Positions 5,848-8,641 of a stretch of DNA of 8,641 bases are shown piece by piece. Position 1 is the stretch's first letter. Each line of letters opens with the position of its first letter. The notes under the pieces were generated by a model. It saw only the letters and a program-made list of their open reading frames with translations, did no database searches and was not told where the DNA came from. A program made the translations under genes and the position numbers. Origin of the DNA: Chloroflexi bacterium RIFCSPLOWO2_02_FULL_71_16 (GTDB taxonomy: Bacteria; Chloroflexota; Limnocylindria; P2-11E); the NCBI GenBank assembly GCA_001795345.1, contig MGON01000012.1:2221-10861 (forward strand), in the 5' to 3' direction.

Positions 5848-8388
5848 ATGGCCGGGAAGGGCCAAGGACGTCTCATCGCGATCCTTCTGGTAGCGGCGCA
5901 GGCGCTGCTGCCCTCGCCGGCCGTGTTCGCGGCGGAGCCGGTGTACTTCGACGACTCGAGGCCGGATGTGATGATCGTCGGCAGCCCGAGCTACTACGAA
6001 GTGGGCCTGCGGAAGTCCAATGGATCCATCGCGTACATCAAGGACCGCAAGGCCGGCGGGACCGTGAGCCTCGGCTCGGAAGCCGAGAGCCTCTGGAAGG
6101 TCGAGGTCCTCGGGGGTTCGATCCCGGAGGCTTGGGCGAGCGAGTACGGCGGCGGCGGTCCGGCGGGCGACTTTCGTTACACGTGGTCCGCCGCGCGCGG
6201 CGAGCTCACGATGTCGTACACGGCGCGGCCCGGGGTGCCGCACGGCGTGAGCGCCGAGGTCGTGCTGCGCGCATCCGCCGAGGCGTACTTCGACCTGCGG
6301 ATGACCGTGCGGAACGGGGGCAGCGGGATGGTCACCGGGGTGAGCTTCCCTCATCAGCTGGCGTTCCTGGAGTCGGAGATCGAGGAAGCGCTCATTCCCG
6401 GCCCTCCCGGGCTGATCCTGCGGTCCGGATGGTTCAAGGCGCACCGCTCGTGGGGCGCCGGCGCCGGCGCGCCGTTCACCGACTACCTCGGCGTGCGCAC
6501 CACCGGCGGCGGGTCGCTGGCGCTCTATTCGCTGCGAACGCCGCGGGACTTCTGGCCCGTGAAGCTGGGCATCGCGCATCGGATCGAGGAGAGCGGCCGC
6601 CACACCGCGCAGCTGCAGCACACCTTCCCCGTCGTCGTGCGGCGCGGTGACGCATGGATCACCCCGACCGTCCGTGTCCGGGTCTCCCAGTCATTCCTCG
6701 AGACCGTGCTGGCCGCCCGTCGGGACAGCGACCTCGATGCGCTCCCCTCCGTCAGGCAGAAGCTCGGGGACCGCTTCGACGCCGTCTCTCGGGCGCCGCT
6801 CTTCCATCTCCAGTCGGACTTCGTCGACCGTCGCTTCGGAGAGTGGCCGCAGCTCCTGGCGGAGATCCCGGCCCCGGCGCTCCTCATGATCGCCTTCTAC
6901 TGGCCGGCAGGGATCCACGGCCACCACCCCGACGTCCTGCCGCCCGACCCCGCGCAGGGCACGCTGGACGAGCTGCGTGCCGCCGTGGGAGCGGCCAAAG
7001 CGCGCGGCTTCCTCGTGATGCCGATGATCCTGCCGTCGTGGTGGCATGAGGACTCGCCCACGATGAAGAGCCTGCCGCCGCCGCTCACCGCGAGGGATAT
7101 CGCCGTGATCGACGAGCGCGGCGAGCCCGCGCGCAGCCCTTGGGTCATCGGCGGCAAGGAGGACTGGGGCTACAACGTCTCGCCCTACCACCCCTACGTC
7201 CGCCAGCGCCTCGACCGGCTCTTCGCGCAGCTCGAGGACGTGTTCCAGCCGGACATGGTCTACGAGGACGTCGTCGGCGCGGAGCGGCTCGGACCAGATC
7301 TGAATCCGTCGGCGCCGCGGGCCGGCTTCTCAGCCGGCTGGTACGACCACGTCCGCGAGCGCCGCGACCTCCGGATGGTGAACGAGTGGGGCAGCGACAT
7401 GCTGGCCGAGAGCGCGGCCGGTTTCCTGGGCAGCATGCAGGTCTCCTGGGAGAACATGGACCGGGACTACGGAGCAGGGAACTGGCGCGTGTACCCGGTC
7501 GCGCCGCTCCTCGTGGGCGACAAGGTCCTCTTCTACCAGTACTGGGCCAGCGCCGCGGTCGGCAAGGCGTACCTGGGTTGGGATCTGGCGCTCGGGTCGA
7601 TGCTCAACTACGCGCTCATGGCGAAGCACAAGATCGGGCCCTGTGGCAACGAGCCGGGCGGGTGGGGCTGTGCCCCGCTCGAGCCGATGGACGGCCCGTG
7701 GCCGAACGCGATCTTCGAGTTCCAGTCCAGGGTCGCCTCGCGCTACGCGGGGACGAAGATGACGGCATACGAGGATCTCGCCGACGGCGTCACGCGCAGC
7801 GTCTTCGAGAGGGTGAGCGTCATCCGCAACTGGAGCACCCAGCGCGCGTACGCCGCCGGCGGCCACACGCTGCCTCCCGAGGGCGTCCTCGTGACGAGCG
7901 CCTCTGGCGACCTCACGGCGGGCATCCTCACCGGCTTCAACGGGGTGCCGCTGAGCGCGGGGGACCACTACCTGATCGCGGAGCGCACGGCGGACGCGAT
8001 CGAGATCCGCCAGCCGATCGGGCCCGACACCGACCTCGTCCTGAGGCCGCTCTCGGACTGGCGCGACCTCGCCGCGATACGGGTGACCGGCTACGACGCC
8101 GGCGGAGCGGCGATCGCCGAGGCGCCTGCCACCGCCACCGAGGCGGGGATCGCCTTCGCCTACCGGGCGCGGCTAGGCGGCAAGGACGTCGCGTACTACC
8201 GGGCCGAGCCCGGCTCGCGCGCGCCGGCACCGGCGGCGCCTTCGGTCACCGCAGAGCGGCCCGCGACTCCCGCGGACGCCGGCGCGGGGGATCCGATCTC
8301 GGCCGCTCTCGGCGTCGCTTCGCTGGCCGCCCTGCTCCTTGGAATGGCGATCCTGGTCGCGTACCGCCGCTCGAGGCGGTCAGGGTAG
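5848..8388 (+). CDS. Secreted, C-terminally membrane-anchored glycoside hydrolase-like protein
   Basis: This 846-residue protein has a signal peptide (basic K4/R8, hydrophobic 9-21, likely cleavage near A28). Residues about 35-310 look like the beta-sandwich found before the catalytic barrel in many glycosidases (SYYEVGLRKSNGSIAYIKD near the start). Residues about 325-680 look like a TIM-barrel: FYWPAGIHGHHPD, GFLVMPMILPSWW, MVYEDVVGAE with E473/D474, MVNEWGSD with E513/D517, and SWENMDRD with E535. These acidic residues at predicted strand ends are candidate catalytic or binding residues. A beta-rich region follows, then a Pro/Ala linker (about 785-817), a membrane helix (about 818-839) and a basic RRSRRSG tail, so it is probably held on the outer face of the membrane. 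I do not recognise the family firmly; DUF6259-type or GH101-like proteins are the closest guess. Start 5848 is chosen by its ribosome binding site; ATG 5803 is the alternative. Confidence 0.88.
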   Translation: MAGKGQGRLIAILLVAAQALLPSPAVFAAEPVYFDDSRPDVMIVGSPSYYEVGLRKSNGSIAYIKDRKAGGTVSLGSEAESLWKVEVLGGSIPEAWASEYGGGGPAGDFRYTWSAARGELTMSYTARPGVPHGVSAEVVLRASAEAYFDLRMTVRNGGSGMVTGVSFPHQLAFLESEIEEALIPGPPGLILRSGWFKAHRSWGAGAGAPFTDYLGVRTTGGGSLALYSLRTPRDFWPVKLGIAHRIEESGRHTAQLQHTFPVVVRRGDAWITPTVRVRVSQSFLETVLAARRDSDLDALPSVRQKLGDRFDAVSRAPLFHLQSDFVDRRFGEWPQLLAEIPAPALLMIAFYWPAGIHGHHPDVLPPDPAQGTLDELRAAVGAAKARGFLVMPMILPSWWHEDSPTMKSLPPPLTARDIAVIDERGEPARSPWVIGGKEDWGYNVSPYHPYVRQRLDRLFAQLEDVFQPDMVYEDVVGAERLGPDLNPSAPRAGFSAGWYDHVRERRDLRMVNEWGSDMLAESAAGFLGSMQVSWENMDRDYGAGNWRVYPVAPLLVGDKVLFYQYWASAAVGKAYLGWDLALGSMLNYALMAKHKIGPCGNEPGGWGCAPLEPMDGPWPNAIFEFQSRVASRYAGTKMTAYEDLADGVTRSVFERVSVIRNWSTQRAYAAGGHTLPPEGVLVTSASGDLTAGILTGFNGVPLSAGDHYLIAERTADAIEIRQPIGPDTDLVLRPLSDWRDLAAIRVTGYDAGGAAIAEAPATATEAGIAFAYRARLGGKDVAYYRAEPGSRAPAPAAPSVTAERPATPADAGAGDPISAALGVASLAALLLGMAILVAYRRSRRSG

Positions 8389-8641
8389 GGATCCGAGCAG
8401 CTCGTACAGGCGCAGGCCGACGATCCGCACGGTTCCCTCGCGAGGGCCGAAGACCTCCAGCCCCAGCAGCCCGCGGGTCATGGGCTTGACCGACGCATCG
8501 ACCACGCGCGCGCCGTCGACGAAGACGGCGTAGCCCGTCGGTCCTGCGGCCACGCCCAGCGTGACGCGGCGGCCGTCCCCGGCCAGCGGCACGCTCCGCT
8601 CCGGCGAGAGCGGCGTGGGTGTGCAGTTGCCGCCGGCGCAC
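8380..8641 (-). CDS. C-terminal part of a jelly-roll (LamG/DUF1080-like) protein, partial
   Basis: This frame is open from the right edge to TGA 8382-8380 and gives about 86 residues, so the N-terminus lies outside the window. The visible part reads VTLGVAAGPTGYAVFVDG, then VDASVKPMTRGLLGLEVFGP and GTVRIVGLRLYEL. The alternation of strands around a VDG turn and the RGLLGLEVFG strand match the end of concanavalin-like/LamG or DUF1080-type beta-sandwich domains, which often bind or cleave glycans. Two Cys flank GGN close to the edge. A GTG at 8592-8590 could be read as a start, but the frame upstream continues with similar composition and no ribosome binding site is seen, so it is probably internal. 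It converges on the hydrolase gene and overlaps its end by 9 bp. The domain call is tentative. Confidence 0.72.
   Translation of the reverse strand, partial: CAGGNCTPTPLSPERSVPLAGDGRRVTLGVAAGPTGYAVFVDGARVVDASVKPMTRGLLGLEVFGPREGTVRIVGLRLYELLGSLP

Noticed and set aside
5803..5850. ATG 5803 as the start of the hydrolase
   Set aside because: It adds 15 polar residues before the signal peptide and is preceded by a GGGCC/GGCCC hairpin. ATG 5848 has a well-spaced GGAAGGG.
5776..6621. Minus-strand open frame (281 codons) inside the hydrolase gene
   Set aside because: It lies opposite a gene with a signal peptide and normal codon use. Its product is Arg/His/Ala-rich and domain-free.
7140..8489. Plus-strand open frame (449 codons) in another phase of the hydrolase gene
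   Set aside because: It overlaps the hydrolase frame out of phase and is extremely Arg/Gly-rich, so it is a GC-driven artefact.
8246..8641. Alternative minus-strand frame at the right edge
   Set aside because: The neighbouring frame ending at 8380 gives a recognisable beta-sandwich pattern; this one is Arg/Ala-rich with no pattern.

Overview
The window is very GC-rich DNA, with coding regions dominated by G or C in the third codon position and GTG and TTG starts beside ATG. It looks like a bacterial chromosome carrying a tight adherence (Tad/Flp, type IVc) pilus assembly operon. The lineage cannot be fixed from sequence alone. The gene order, the TadZ P-loop variant and a DUF192 gene next to tadC suggest a Chloroflexota-like or other high-GC bacterium. 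This is inference from memory of such loci, not a search result.

Left two thirds (about 1-5571, all minus strand): one likely operon read from right to left. It runs tadV/cpaA (prepilin peptidase), tadZ/cpaE (receiver plus MinD-like ATPase), tadA/cpaF (secretion ATPase), tadB and tadC (inner-membrane platform), then a DUF192 gene cut by the left edge. Gaps are short (35, 127 and 16 bp, a 1-bp overlap, then 28 bp). TadZ would place the machine, TadA would power it, TadB/TadC would couple ATP hydrolysis to pilin extraction, and TadV would mature the prepilins. No Flp pilin, TadE/F pseudopilin, RcpA/CpaC secretin or CpaB gene is in the window.

Centre (about 5558-5847): a divergent intergenic region between the tad operon and a plus-strand gene. 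It holds several GC-rich inverted repeats, including a GAAA-tetraloop hairpin on the tad leader strand, and a short plus-strand frame that looks coding. It also holds a strong ribosome binding site for tadV that is followed by an in-frame ACG rather than a standard start.

Right third (5848-8388, plus): one long gene for a secreted, C-terminally membrane-anchored protein that looks like a glycoside hydrolase of uncertain family. Its end overlaps by 9 bp the end of a convergent minus-strand gene (8380 to beyond 8641), whose visible part resembles the C-terminus of a jelly-roll (LamG/DUF1080-like) domain. No rRNA, tRNA, CRISPR array, insertion sequence or clear Rho-independent terminator was seen. 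The most interesting points are the possible ACG start of tadV, the altered nucleotide-site residues with an intact receiver in TadZ, the structured tad leader, and the unassigned anchored hydrolase.
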